Below, piece after piece: positions 10,719-21,983 of a stretch of 64,000 bases of DNA. The translations under genes were made by a program, and so were the position numbers. This DNA is from Neonectria sp. B-13 (taxonomy: Eukaryota; Ascomycota; Sordariomycetes; Hypocreales; Nectriaceae). Positions within the stretch are counted from its first letter, which is position 1; every line of letters begins with the position of its first letter. A model generated the notes under the pieces. It did no database searches. It was not told the DNA's origin and saw nothing but the letters and a program-made list of their open reading frames with translations. The stretch lies in assembly GCA_002682825.1 (NCBI GenBank), contig NOKP01000016.1:1081660-1145659 (forward strand), read 5' to 3'.

Positions 10719-11440
10719 ATTAATTCTTTAAACTTCTAATAGAATAATAAACAATTAGAGAATTATATTTCTAGGTAAAATAATAAAAATAAAGTACTTA
10801 GCTTAAAAACTATATAATGAATTCTATATTATTAGTATTAGCTTAATACCTATCTTATTTAAGGAAGGATAGATATTATAGTAATAATAGTAAGAGCTTA
10901 GTAAATAGGTAAAGATAAGACTAAATCTAAAGAGACTAAGAATAAAAATACTAAGATAGAATATAGAAATAGTAATAATAGAATATAGAATCCTTAAAGA
11001 ACTAGAAGTATTAATATAAAGAAAAGAAAGTAATAAAATAATAAAAAGAAAATACTATAAAGGAAATAAATAAGCTAGATAAATAATACTAAACTATAGA
11101 CTAGTATAATCTTACTTTACTATTTACTAATAGTATACTAAATAGACTACTCTTACTATAACTATAATAATTAAACCTCTATAATATACTAAGTTATATA
11201 ATAATAATAACTAAAGACTAACTATTCAAAGAGAGGGATAATTATAAAAGGATAGACTTATATAGCCAACTATAGAGTAAAGCTATTATAGCTACTATAA
11301 CTAGAGGCCTAGCCCTATAAGGACTATATAGAGTCCTTAGTAAGCAATCTATAACTACTTACTAAGTTAAAGTCTTATAATATAATAATACTTAGCCTTT
11401 AAGCTTAATATCTTACCTTGGTTAAACTAATCCTTATATA
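10719..11440 (+). mobile_element. Ty3/gypsy 3' fragment with LTR
   Basis: The sequence matches 30510-31235, the 3' end and LTR of the chromovirus at 22372-31235. This includes the purine-rich tract before the LTR (AGAGAGGGATAATTATAAAAGG near 11233) and the LTR body (AAGGACTATATAGAGTCCTTAGTAAGC). No LTR partner is seen on the left, so it is a fragment. Confidence 0.6.
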
Positions 11441-12183
11441 CTATTATAGAGAAAAGGTTCCTTAAGAAGCTATATAACCCTATTTATTACTATTAAAACT
11501 ACTATTTAGACTACTATTTCTATCTATCTATAATTATACTAAATTATATGTTTCCTTTGCTTAAGCTTAATAGGAGGATAGATCTTTGGATTTTAAACCT
11601 AATTATTGACTTTTACCCCCTCTATAGAACTCCCTCTACTAAATCCCTCTACACTTTATAGCTAATATTAAAGATAACTAGATTCTCTTAGTTTCTAATG
11701 TATTACTCCTTTAGCTATAGATTGATTAGAATAATATTATCTATTAACTTTATAATCTATAAAGTATAGATAGAGTTATATAGCTTCTTAAGGAACTTCT
11801 TCTTTATAGTAGTAATATTATTATTCCTTTCTAGCTTTAGAGTTAATCTCTTTAGAAAGAGCTATTCTATAATAATCTATTAGACTATTATTATATTAAG
11901 CTATATTTCCTCTTATAGTAGAATATTATAGCTAAAGATTACTAATTAGACTAATTCCTTAGGTCTAAAATAGTTAATTATAAGCTATTTTATATACTTT
12001 AGGCTAAACTTTTAAGCTATAATTTATAGTATAGAAATAAGATTTAAATATTCTTCTAATTTATTATATAGATTATATAAGAGCCTATATATATAGCTTA
12101 GTAAGAGCTTATTAGGCTATAGTATAATTTGAATAATAGTTATTTTATACAATTAGTAATATAATTATTATATTATATAGAAG

Positions 12184-13237
12184 CACTATTAAAACTACTA
12201 TTTAGACTACTATTTCTACCTATCTACAATTGCACTAAATAGTCATATATTTCCTTTGCTTAAGCTTAATAGGAGGATAAATCTTTAGATTTTAAACCTA
12301 ATTATTAACTTTTACCTCCTCTAAACTCCCTCCACTAAATCCCTCCATACTTTATGACTAATGTTAGAGATAACTAGATTCCCTCAGTTTCTAATGCATT
12401 ATTCCTTTAGCTGTAGGTTAGTTAGAACAATATTATCTATTAACTGTATAATCCATAAGGTAAAGATAGGGTTATATAGCTTCTTAAGGAACTCCTTCTC
12501 TATAGTAGTAATATTACTATTCCTTTCTAGCTTTAAAGCTAGCCTCTTTAGAAAGAGCTATTCTATTATAATCCACTAGGCTATTACTATATTAAGCTAG
12601 ATTCTATCTTATAGTAGGATATTATAGCTAAAGACTATCAATTAGACTAATTTCTTAGGTCTAAAGCAATTAATTATAGGCTATTTTATATGCCTTAGGC
12701 TAGACTTTTAAGCTATAATTTATAGCATAGAAATAAGGCTTAAATGTTCTTTTAATTCAATATATAGGTTATATAAGAGCCTATATATATAGCTTAGCAA
12801 GGGCTTACTAAGCTATAGTGCAATTCAGATAGCAGTTATCTTATGCAATTAGTAGTATAGTTATTATATTGTTTAGAAGGTTGGATAGAATGCAAAGAGG
12901 TAACCTAGAAAGTGTAGAGGCTGGGCTTTTATCCCAAGGGGTTTTAGCCTTTTCTAAGGTCTAGCTTTTCTAAGATCTAGCTTTTCTAAGATCTAGTTTT
13001 TCTAAGATCTAGCTTTTCTAAGATCTAGCTTTTCTAAGATCTAGCTTTTCTAGCTGATTAAGGCAGTAAAACTTATACCTTAACTTTATAATAGAAACTT
13101 TTATCTCCTTAAGTTATTATTGCCTTAAGCTTAAGTATTAAGCTTATTATACTATTGCTTTTTCTATTTTCTTTTATACTATTTAATTTTTAGCCTTTTC
13201 TCTAGGTATATACTACTAAGGACTATTATATCTAAAT
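12184..13237 (-). repeat. Elem-A, complete, 1,054 bp, ~12-bp TSD
   Basis: It begins CACTATTAAAACTACTATTT and ends ...CTAAGGACTATTATATCTAAAT. The flanks are ATTATATAGAAG (12172-12183) and ATTATTTAAAAG (13238-13249), matching at 10 of 12 positions. An array of about six 16-bp units lies at 12950-13050. The decayed ORF is on the minus strand. Confidence 0.82.
12950..13052. repeat. 16-bp minisatellite within Elem-A
   Basis: About six units of TAGCTTTTCTAAGATC lie in the complete Elem-A copy. The number differs between copies: about 4 at 35352, 5 at 21984 and 6-7 at 8741. Confidence 0.85.
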
Positions 13238-13599
13238 ATTATTTAAAAGGTTAAATAGAATATAAAAAAATAACTTAAAAAGTATAAAGCTTTATAAGTT
13301 AAGCTTTTATCCTAAGGAGTTTTAGCCTTTTCTAAGGTTTAACTTTTCTAAGATTTAGCTTTTTTAAGATCTAGCTTTTCTAAGATCTAGCTTTTCTAAG
13401 ATCTAGCTTTTCTAATTAATTAGAGTAGTAAAACTTATATCTTAACTTTATAGTAGAAACTTTTATCTTCTTAAGTTATTATTACCTTAGGCTTAAGTAT
13501 TAAGCCTATTATACTATTATTTTTTCTATTTTCTTTTATATTATTTAATCTTTAGTTTCTTCTTTAGGTATATACTACTAAGGACTATTATATCTAAAT

Positions 13600-13738
13600 A
13601 ACTAAAGGCTTAGTTCTATAAGGACTATATAGAGTCCTTAGTAAGCAATCTATCACTATTTACTAAGTTAAAGTCTTATAATATAATAATACTTACTCTT
13701 TAAGCTTAATATCTTACTTTAGTTAAATTAATTCTTAT
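13600..13738 (+). mobile_element. Chromovirus LTR fragment
   Basis: The sequence ACTAAAGGCTTAGTTCTATAAGGACTATATAGAGTCC... matches the 3' two thirds of the LTRs at 22372 and 31038. It is truncated on the left at the Elem-A terminus. Confidence 0.55.
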
Positions 13739-14027
13739 AATCTTATAGATTATATAATTAATAAGTAATATTATACTAATTAACCTATAACTAAAGGAAT
13801 AATATATTAAAAAGTAAGAAAATCTAATTATTTCTAATATTAGCTATAAAGCTATATAAAGGGATTTAGTAGAAAGAGTTCTAGGAAGCTAGAAAGAGTA
13901 AAAGTTAATAATTAGGTTTAAAATCTAAAGATCTATCTCTTTATTAAGCTTAAGTAAAGGAAATATATAATTGTTTAGTATAATTATAAATAAGTAGAAA
14001 TAGTAGTTTAAATAGTAGTTTTAATAA
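13739..14027 (+). repeat. Elem-A 3' fragment
   Basis: This is the 3' part of Elem-A, strongly RIP-shifted. It includes AAAGTTAATAATTAGG and AAATCTAAAGATCTATC and ends near the TAGTTTTAATA terminus. Confidence 0.6.
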
Positions 14028-14044
14028 TAATAATATACTATATA

Positions 14045-14325
14045 ATCCTTTTAATATTAGTAATAATTAAACTTTAAATATATATTTAATATATTAAAAA
14101 GAGATATTTAATAAATAGATTTATAATTAAAATTAGAGTTTTAATTATTAAATTATTAACTAATTACTAAAAGTTTTAGTAATTAGTTAATAATTACTAA
14201 AATAAATTAATTAATAAAAGGTTTAACTATTACTAAAACTTTTAGTAATTAGTTAGTAATTAGTAAGTGATTTTAGTTAATTACTAATTATTAACTAAAA
14301 AGTACTAACTAATTTTACAACCCTA
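14045..14325. mobile_element. MITE-H right part, heavily decayed
   Basis: The right terminus ACTAACTAATTTTACAACCCTA ends at 14325. The subrepeats here are TTAGTAATTAGTTA-type, with nearly all C and G lost. The left end is not recognised and the start is approximate. Confidence 0.5.
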
Positions 14326-14340
14326 AGTATTCTTATTAAT

Positions 14341-15346
14341 ATTTAAATATAATAGTCCTTAATAGTATATACTTAAAGAAAAGACTAAAGGTTAAATAGT
14401 ATAAAAGAAAATAGAAAAAATAATAGTATAATAGGCTTAATATCTAAGCCTAAGGTAATAATAACTTAAAGAGATAAAAGTTTCTACTATAAAGTTAAGG
14501 TATAAGTTTTACTACTCTAATCAGCTAGAAAAGCTAGATCTTAAAAAAGCTAAACCTTAGAAAAGGCTAAAACTCCTTAGGATAAAAGTCTAATCTTTAT
14601 ACTTTCTAGATTACTTATCTCTTTATATTTTATTTAACCTTTTAAATAATATAATAATTATACTATTAATTATATAAGATAATTACTATTTGAATTATAC
14701 TATAGCTTAATAAGCCCTTATTAAGCTATATATATAAGCTCTTATATAACTTATATATTAAATTAAAAGAATATTTAAGTCTTATTTTTATACTATAAAT
14801 TATAACTTAAAAGTTTAGCTTAAGATATATAAAATAATCTATAATTAATTACTTTAAACCTAAGAAATTAATCTAATTAATAGTCTTTAACTATAATATC
14901 CTATTATAAGATAGAATCCAGCTTAATATAGTAATAGCCTAATAGATTATAATAGAATAACTCTTTCTAAAGAGACTAGCTTTAAAGCTAGAAAGGAATA
15001 GTAATATTACTACTATAGAAAAAGAGTTCCTTAAGAAGCTATATAACTCTATCTCTACCCTATAGATTATACAGTTAATAGATAATATTATTCTAACTAA
15101 CCTATAGTTAAAGGAGTAATACATTAGAAACCAAGGGAATCCTACTATAGTTATCTTTAACATTAGCTATAAAGTATAGAGGGATTTGGTAGAGGGAGTT
15201 CTAGGAAGCTAGAGGGGGCAAAAGTCAATAATTAGGTTTAAAATCCAAAGATCTATCCCCCTATTAAGCTTAAGCAAAGGAAACATATGATTTAGCACAA
15301 TTGCGGATAGGCAGAAACAGTAGTCCAAACAGTAGTTTCAATAGTG
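14341..15346 (+). repeat. Elem-A, complete, 1,006 bp, exact 12-bp TSD
   Basis: It starts ATTTAAATATAATAGTCC and ends ...AGTAGTTTCAATAGTG. The flanks are identical: ATTCTTATTAAT at 14329-14340 and 15347-15358. This is the clearest demonstration of the family's 12-bp target duplication. The termini are not inverted repeats and there is no poly-A tail. A decayed frame on the plus strand carries the family motif (KLERNSN, then EKEFLKKL) with several TAG/TAA stops. Confidence 0.88.
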
Positions 15347-15506
15347 ATTCTTATTAATATATAAGCTAAAGCTTACTTTTTAATTCTAAAGAGAAGTAGG
15401 CATTTAGGCAAGGAAATATAACTATAATATATAGGCTATATAACTAAATTACTAAAGGCTAGTACTGTAACAATAAGCCTATAAGTATACCCTTTGTAAT
15501 TCTCCT

Positions 15507-16455
15507 GTTAGTACCAGTGGCTGGTCATAGAAAGCAGCGGCCAAAGCTGAGCGACTCTTTGGCTTGGAACATGTCAATATTGTGGCGGATAGCCGCAAGG
15601 CGAATGGCGGCAAGTTTGGAACGATCCCGGACGAGGATACCTGGAAATTATCTCGTGATGCTGCCATGGTTTATTATTGCGATAATGAGACAGTCCATGG
15701 CGTCGAGTTCCCCGGATTTCCTAAGTCTCTCGAGCTGGGGGCCGGACGGATCAATCGTTGTCGCCGACATAAGCTCTAATATCCTTTCGAGGAAGATCCC
15801 GATATCTAATTTCTCGGCCATTTTCTTCGGCGCCCAGAAGAACCTCGGATTGACTGGTATTACTGTCGTCGTCATCCAGAGACGCTTCCTACCGCAGCCT
15901 TCTGCAGCCTTGATGAGACGGCTAGCTTTACCTATCCCGCCTCGCATCCTCGAATTCGAAACCATTGCCAAAAGCAATAGCCTGTACAACACATTGAGCA
16001 TTTTTGAGTAAGTGCATTCTTCCCGAAATACATCATTTTGTAGATTTAAACAAACCAATCAAATGTTCTATAGCGTGTATATTGCGGGTCGAGTTTTGAA
16101 GCGCCTATTCTTACAACATTCTGACAAGGTCTAAGGACAGCAGGCTCTATCCCAAGAGAAGGCTCGACTTATCTACGAAGCCCTTGAGGTCTATCCTGCC
16201 ATATATCAGATCATCCCCGACAAGGCAGTGTGATCACGTATGAACATCTGCTTCAGGATCAAGGGTGGCGAAGTCGTCGAGGAAGCATTCTTAAACGACG
16301 GTGTTGCCCTAGGACTGACTGGGCTGAAGGGCCATCGTGAGCTGCGCGGAATTCGAGCGAGTAATTACAACTCGATTTCTCTTCAAGGTGCAGAGAAGCT
16401 TGCTGAGCTCATCAACGTTTTCGCGTTGCAGTTAGGGATATCGACAGTAGAGTGA
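15507..16455 (+). pseudogene. Phosphoserine aminotransferase (SER1/SerC) remnant
   Basis: This is a broken copy of the PLP enzyme that makes phosphoserine in serine synthesis. Recognisable blocks in order are KAERLFGLEHVN, RKANGGKFGTIPDE, VYYCDNETVHGVEFPGFPK, VVADISSNILSR, FGAQKNLGLTGITVV (PLP lysine kept), LPIPPRILEFETIAKSN, VYIAGRVLKRL, SRMNICFRIKGGE, LGLTGLKGHRELRGIRASNYNS. The N-terminal ~200 residues are missing, and AT-rich repeat DNA starts upstream. Lesions are a TAG at 15528-15530, a frame change near 15730-15750, TAA at 16132-16134 and TGA at 16231-16233, where relatives usually have arginine (CGA to TGA fits RIP). A 66-bp intron (16008-16073, GTAAGT...TAG) is still in frame. A functional copy must lie elsewhere. 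Confidence 0.9.
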
Positions 16456-17719
16456 GTTATCTTTTAACTATCGAGTTGAGACATGGGGGTAAGGCCTGTA
16501 GAAATATCTATCCATAACCAGATATTATGAAAATCCCAAAAGAATATGATTTCTAGTCATACCATTAAACACCTCTGCCAACACGCCTTGTGCTTTGCTG
16601 TTTTCGTTCCATTGTCGCGTCGTGTGGTTTGCTATATAAAGTTCCAATAGCTTTTACTGTTGGCTCTACCTACAAGTGGTCTGATAACAATTCTCGAAGC
16701 GCCAACAGACAGATAACACATGGCATTATTTGAGGATAGTGTTTGTTTCCGGATCAGTTGAGGTGTTCAAATATGTGTTCCAGGTCGCTCGCTACATTTC
16801 CATCGGGGATGCTCCAAGTACCTGAATGCATACTGAGAACAGCAGAATATTCGGGAGATTACACCTCCAGTCCTCGACCACATGGATCTCCTCATCAAGC
16901 CCCTTAATATCAACTTGCATAAAGCATGATTCGTTCCGCCCCGTCTCGGTCTGTTGCAATCGGCGTATTGCCGCCGGCTCCGGCCCAAGTCAAGTCCCGA
17001 AGGCAAACCTTCTTCCGAGTTACCCCTCTTCGAGACCCTCTTCGTGGGGCATGGATAAGGAGAACATGGGCCCCAATTGGTGGCAAGCGGCTTTCGTGAT
17101 TCTCCGCATACCGGGTTCAGCTACTAGGTAGATTAGCTGGCATGGGGTAACTGCCAAGGTACTGTAGTAAGTGAATGGATGCACATGGATATGTAATTGG
17201 TCCGCTTCCTTGGATGGGAAAGTGCCAGGTACTCAATACGCAGCGGTACGAAGTACATGTAATATAGTCAACAGTATAGTGAAGCGCAATAAGTCTCCCC
17301 CTCATTGCAAGATAGTATTAAGCTGTGTTTCCGTAGCTTTCGGGACATCGCTTGTCGGCCGATTGCGCACCGAGCGCTACCCTGCAATTTGCCCTGTCTG
17401 CTGATCTCCCCGCGTTCCTGGCCCGCGAGCGTCCCGAACATGCACGCGGCAGAATATGGCAACATGATCTACGGTGATTGGGTGATTGCTTGCGCGAGGT
17501 TGCTCGAACATGTTCCCCGGACGGGCAGCGAACAGAGACAAAGCCGGCCAACAGGGCTCGTTATGCTTTCGCCCGAGGGTTTCAACTGGACGTAATAGGC
17601 GTGGAAAGGGATGGCGCTACCTCCTGACAGAGGTTGTCACATAGCAAGAGGGCAATGCTCCGAAATTGCGAGTATTCTCATCGACTGGGGAGTTTGCGTC
17701 ATCGACTGTGAACGTCGTT
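16456..17719. other. Intergenic, no convincing gene
   Basis: Base composition is GC-balanced. No ORF here looks like a known protein. One plus frame at about 16781-16929 reads protein-like for ~45 codons (LNAY, then REITPPVLDHMDLLIKPLN) with a TGA inside. It could be a relic of an unidentified gene, but I cannot name it. The right part is probably the lyase promoter. Confidence 0.5.
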
Positions 17720-17725
17720 TATAAA
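17720..17725 (+). promoter_or_regulatory. TATA box candidate of the lyase gene
   Basis: TATAAA stands in a GC-balanced context 120 bp upstream of the ATG at 17846, a normal distance for a filamentous fungal promoter with a short leader. This is inferred from position only. Confidence 0.5.
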
Positions 17726-17845
17726 GCCGACATGCATCGCCGTCAACATGAATACAGACATTCCAATGAGCACACTCACCGGCAGAGTCTCATAGGTCAT
17801 TGGGCCATCTTTTCCCCAATCTAGTTATTGCGACGCTGCTACATA

Positions 17846-20638
17846 ATGTCGCCGTTAGCTGCATGTCTCCTCGCCGCGTCGGCCCTCTTTGGCCTTCCAG
17901 TTTCGGCCGCGACTGGGAACTCTAGCACCTCGTCAGCGACTGTCCATTGGCTCGGCGAAAACCCAACATTGCATTCAGGCACAACGTTCGGACTCCCGTG
18001 GCCACGTGGAAAGCACTGGCCGGGATCTACCAAGTTCTCCATCTCGGGCACCTCGGGCCAGGACATCAACCTTCAGTCTTGGGCCACAGGCTACTGGTCC
18101 GATGGTTCCTTGAAGTGGACTGGACACGCCATTCCGGGCCTGGACTCTCCATCTGAAGAGTACACCGTCAAAGCGACAGCATCCAATGGTTCCATTAACT
18201 CCACTGCTTCGGCTCGAGCCGACGACACAAGCTCTGGAATCGTTGTCACCGAGTCCTCGGGCGAGGTCCAGGTCGATACCGGAAAGATCGTCGTCACATT
18301 CCCCAAGACTGGCAACGCCGTTGTCAAGGCCATTGAAACCAAGGACGGCAAGAAGGTCGGCCAAAACGGAAAGTTGGTCCTGCATTCGCAGTCTGGGGTT
18401 GCCGATACTCCAGACGCTCGCGGAAACTCGTCCATTAACTTCTACAACTTCGAAAGCCACATCAGCGACGTCTCGGTTGGAAAACAGAACTCCGTGCGCA
18501 CCCTTGTCACCATCAAGGGAGATCACCAGGCTACGGACGGCTCTTCCCATGATGCATGGCTCCCGTTTGTGCTGCGATTCTACTTGTATTCCAACTCCGA
18601 GTCCATTAAGCTTGTCCACAGCCTTGTTTTCGACGGCAATGCTACAACCGACTTCATCTCTGGGATTGGGCTGCGTTTCGACGTTCCCCTAGAAGGTGAA
18701 GAGTTGTACAATCGCCACATCAGAATTGCAGGAGTTGACGGTGGTCTTCTTAACGAGGCCGTACAAGGCATTACAGGACTACGCAGGGATCCTGGTGCAG
18801 CTGTCAAGACTGCCCAGTACGATGGAGTCGAATTGCCCGACCTCGCGACTTGGGACACGCGAGTTTCTTCCAGGCTTCATTGGATTCCGGCATGGGGTGA
18901 TTACTCTCTCAGCCAACTCTCGCCCGATGGATTTACTCTGAAGAAGAGGACCAAGGCTGGACAGAGTTGGGTCAATATTCCTGGCGGAACTCGTGCCGAA
19001 GGACTCGCCTACCTTGGCGGAGCGACCCAAGGAGGCCTCGCAGTAGGACTCCGGGATTTCTGGAAGCGCTACCCCTCTGGCCTCGATATTGCCGACGGTG
19101 CATCTGACGCCGGAAGCATTACACTGTGGTTGTATAGCCCATCGGCACAGCCTTTGGATCTCCGTCCATACCATGATGGCTTGGGACAGGACGGCTACGA
19201 AGACGAGCTTGATGCATTGCAGATCACATATGAGGATTGGGAGGATGGTTTCGATACGCCCTATGGCATTGCCAGGACGAGCGAGATCTCACTCATTGCA
19301 TTCGACCAAACACCTTCCCGAGAGACCCTGTCTACGCTGGTCAACTATGTCAACAATCCTCCCGTCTTGGTAGCCAAGCCTGAGTACATCAAGGAAACAC
19401 AGGCGCTCGGGTCTTACTGGGGCCTCCCGGATACCAGCAGCGATTCCGCAAAGACTCTAGAGGAACATCTCGATTTTCTGGCCAAGTTCTACCAAGACCA
19501 AGTCGAGCAACGCAGGTGGTATGGGTTCCTTGACTACGGAGATTTCATGCATACCTATGACACCGACAGACACACTTGGCGTTACGATATCGGAGGCTAC
19601 GCATGGGACAATTCCGAGCTCTCTCCTGACTTATTTTTCTGGCTCTACTTCCTCCGTACTGGCCGGGAAGATATTTATCGATTTGCTGAGGCATTGACTC
19701 GACACACCGGTGAGGTCGATGTATACCACATCGGCTCCTGGAAGGGCCTAGGAACTCGTCATGGAATTCAACACTGGAGTGACAGCGCCAAGCAAGCCCG
19801 AATCTCTCAACCGCAATATCGCAAGTACTTCTACTACCTCTCAGGTGGTGACGAGCGAGTTGGTGAGCTGCTGGATGAACTCCTTGATACGGACAAAACG
19901 TACGGAATTCTCGACCCGAATAGGAAGGTTCGAACAGACGGTTGGACACCAACTCCGAACTCAACCGTTGCAATTGGTCTGGGAACGGATTGGTCTGCTC
20001 TCGCAGCAGGATGGCTCATCGGATGGGAGCGTCGAGGACCACGCTGGGAGGAATCAAAGACGAAGCTCACAAACACGATTAAAGGCATAGCTAACCTCAC
20101 GAACGGCTTCGTGACTGGTTCTGGCCTGTACAACCTCGAGCTTGGGACCCTGGGGCCACCTCCCGCCGATCCTCAGAATCTTGGTAATGTATCTGTTTCT
20201 CATCTGTCAGCTGTGTTTGGCCTCCTAGAGGTTGTGTCAGAAGCTATCGAGTATTACGGCGATGCGTTGCCTGATGGTTTCAAGGATGCATGGCTCGACT
20301 ATTGCTACTATTTCGGGGCGTCGGCAAAAGAGCAGATCGCACGGTACGGCATTGGGTTTGGGAGCCTGAACCTTCACCAAGGGCATTCACGTCTGACGGC
20401 TTACGTGGCCCACGAGCTGGGGAACTCAACAGTTGGACTTCGAGCTTGGAATGAGTTCTATGATACTGATGGTTTTGCTCCAGATGCTGCATGGAGCACT
20501 ACCCGTGTGAATGGGAGCGACGTGCTAATAGCGGTAGACGAGGCGGCCTGGATTTCTACGAATGATGTTGCTCAGTATGGCTTGGCTGCTATTGAGAACT
20601 TAGCATTGATAGGAGAGTCACTTGATAGCTATCTATAG
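17846..20638 (+). CDS. Secreted PcRGLX/YetA-like polysaccharide lyase
   Basis: This is a single-exon gene of 930 aa. The ATG at 17846 is chosen because the in-frame codons just upstream contain no ATG. From it the protein starts with a signal peptide (MSPLAACLLAASALFGLPVSA, cleavage near residue 21), so the enzyme is secreted. Residues ~28-250 (WLGENPTLHSGTTFGLPWPRG, LQSWATGYWSDGSLKWTGHA) resemble the N-terminal beta domain of PcRGLX/YetA-like proteins, followed by a beta-sandwich and a C-terminal alpha/alpha-toroid region (~480-930; YDIGGYAWDNSE, HTGEVDVYHIG, GLGTRHGIQHWSD). Family members include exo-acting rhamnogalacturonan lyase (PL26) and the rhamnose-glucuronate lyase of Fusarium (FoRham1). 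Which substrate applies cannot be decided from sequence, but both point to rhamnose- and uronic-acid-containing plant polymers. It lies in a GC island between two transposon blocks and shows no RIP damage. Confidence 0.8.
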   Translation: MSPLAACLLAASALFGLPVSAATGNSSTSSATVHWLGENPTLHSGTTFGLPWPRGKHWPGSTKFSISGTSGQDINLQSWATGYWSDGSLKWTGHAIPGLDSPSEEYTVKATASNGSINSTASARADDTSSGIVVTESSGEVQVDTGKIVVTFPKTGNAVVKAIETKDGKKVGQNGKLVLHSQSGVADTPDARGNSSINFYNFESHISDVSVGKQNSVRTLVTIKGDHQATDGSSHDAWLPFVLRFYLYSNSESIKLVHSLVFDGNATTDFISGIGLRFDVPLEGEELYNRHIRIAGVDGGLLNEAVQGITGLRRDPGAAVKTAQYDGVELPDLATWDTRVSSRLHWIPAWGDYSLSQLSPDGFTLKKRTKAGQSWVNIPGGTRAEGLAYLGGATQGGLAVGLRDFWKRYPSGLDIADGASDAGSITLWLYSPSAQPLDLRPYHDGLGQDGYEDELDALQITYEDWEDGFDTPYGIARTSEISLIAFDQTPSRETLSTLVNYVNNPPVLVAKPEYIKETQALGSYWGLPDTSSDSAKTLEEHLDFLAKFYQDQVEQRRWYGFLDYGDFMHTYDTDRHTWRYDIGGYAWDNSELSPDLFFWLYFLRTGREDIYRFAEALTRHTGEVDVYHIGSWKGLGTRHGIQHWSDSAKQARISQPQYRKYFYYLSGGDERVGELLDELLDTDKTYGILDPNRKVRTDGWTPTPNSTVAIGLGTDWSALAAGWLIGWERRGPRWEESKTKLTNTIKGIANLTNGFVTGSGLYNLELGTLGPPPADPQNLGNVSVSHLSAVFGLLEVVSEAIEYYGDALPDGFKDAWLDYCYYFGASAKEQIARYGIGFGSLNLHQGHSRLTAYVAHELGNSTVGLRAWNEFYDTDGFAPDAAWSTTRVNGSDVLIAVDEAAWISTNDVAQYGLAAIENLALIGESLDSYL

Positions 20639-20745
20639 AGACTTGTTTAAAGATTAAATCAACACTTTCTTATAAAGAGATAGTTATTAGTTATATACTA
20701 TTTACTGAATTTAATATTATTTATTAAATATATAATAGAAAGATA

Positions 20746-21723
20746 ACCCTCTATAAGGGAACCTAATGTATAATGATTACTATGTTATACATTGATTTCT
20801 TTGTCTCAAGCCTGATTGGTTTTAAAGTTCTTTATTAACCTTTACATCTAACCTAAACCCATCTACCTTTTCCATTCTAAGTTTTTCCTTAACTCTATTC
20901 CTAGCATATAATCCTTCCCTCTGATTTCATAATGCTAAACTAGCTAGCTATTTATACTAGCTCTATATACCCTAGCAGTTCCTAGAACTATAGGGTATAT
21001 TTATCTCTAGTTAATTTATTAATAATAGTTTTATCCTAGTATAATCTAGCTTTTAATCTTTTAGTAAGCTTTTTAAAAAACTCCTTTTCCTTTCTAATAA
21101 AGCTAATATTATTAATTTTAATACTTTTATTATTTAGGAATAGATAATAGCTAAATATGATTAAATATATTATTTAAATAGTACTAATTATTATATAATT
21201 AGACTTAAAGTTATTAAGGTTATAGATTTTAGTCTAATAAAGCTATTACTTATACTTAATAGGCTTAATCTTTCTATCTAGAGAGTAATAGTATTCTATT
21301 TTATATATTTTATAGTTTTATTTCTTATTATTAGGTTATAAGATATAATAGATAATAGTAAAAGTAGAATGTATTATAGTTATATTATATTATATTATAG
21401 TATATTAAGAAAGAAAAAAGAAAGCTAATTAGACTTATTAACTTAATAAAAGATAATTAGATTATTTATATATATTATAGTTTAAGATAAGCTTTTTATA
21501 AATTAGATATTAAGATTAAAAAGAAGGACTTAAATAGGTTATAAAAATAGGCTTAAGATATAATATTAATATAAACTATATTATTAGAAAAGCTTATTAT
21601 ATTTAAGTTATTAAAATTAATAGTACTAAGTATAGTATCTTACTATATTAACTACTATATATTATTTATTATATTATCTTAATCTATTAAATAATATTAA
21701 TTAAGGCTAAAATTACTATAAAT
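20746..21723 (-). repeat. Elem-B, complete, 978 bp, exact 12-bp TSD
   Basis: It starts ACCCTCTATAAGGGAACCTAATG and ends GCTAAAATTACTATAAAT. It is flanked by AATAGAAAGATA on both sides (20734-20745 and 21724-21735), a perfect 12-bp duplication. A minus-strand frame between about 21340 and 20925 shows the family protein motifs (YYYSLDRK, FSYYLFL, NKLTRDKYTL) broken by TAA/TAG. It lies about 110 bp after the lyase stop codon and marks the start of the second AT-rich block. Confidence 0.87.
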
Positions 21724-21983
21724 AATAGAAAGATAAATAGTAAAAAAAGATATAAAAGAATAGACTTATAAAACTAACTTTTAAATATTCTTTTATTTAT
21801 TTAGATATAATAGTCCTTAATAGTATATACCTAGAGAAAAGGCTAAAGGTTAAATAGTATAAAAGAAAATAGAAAAAACAATAGTATAATAGGCTTAATA
21901 CTTAAGCTTAAAGTAATAATAACTTAAGGAGATAAAAGTTTCTACTATAAAGTTAAGGTATAAGTTTTATTGTCTTAATTAGC

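Larger units (their letters stand above)
11488..13599 (-). repeat. Elem-A copy interrupted by a second Elem-A
   Basis: The outer copy runs from TACTATTAAAACTAC at 11488 to ...GGACTATTATATCTAAAT at 13599. It is interrupted at 12184-13237 by a complete Elem-A in the same orientation. Outer sequence is continuous across the insertion apart from the duplicated 12 bp. It is more heavily AT-shifted than the inner copy, consistent with greater age. Confidence 0.75.

Noticed and set aside
15517..16011. A 164-codon plus-strand frame treated as a separate gene
   Set aside because: It is part of the broken aminotransferase: it enters from the wrong frame before ~15740 and runs through the intron donor at 16008.
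16781..16929. Protein-like stretch (REITPPVLDHMDLL...) as a gene
   Set aside because: Only ~45 codons with an internal TGA, no recognised family and no supported exons around it. Mentioned only as a possible relic.
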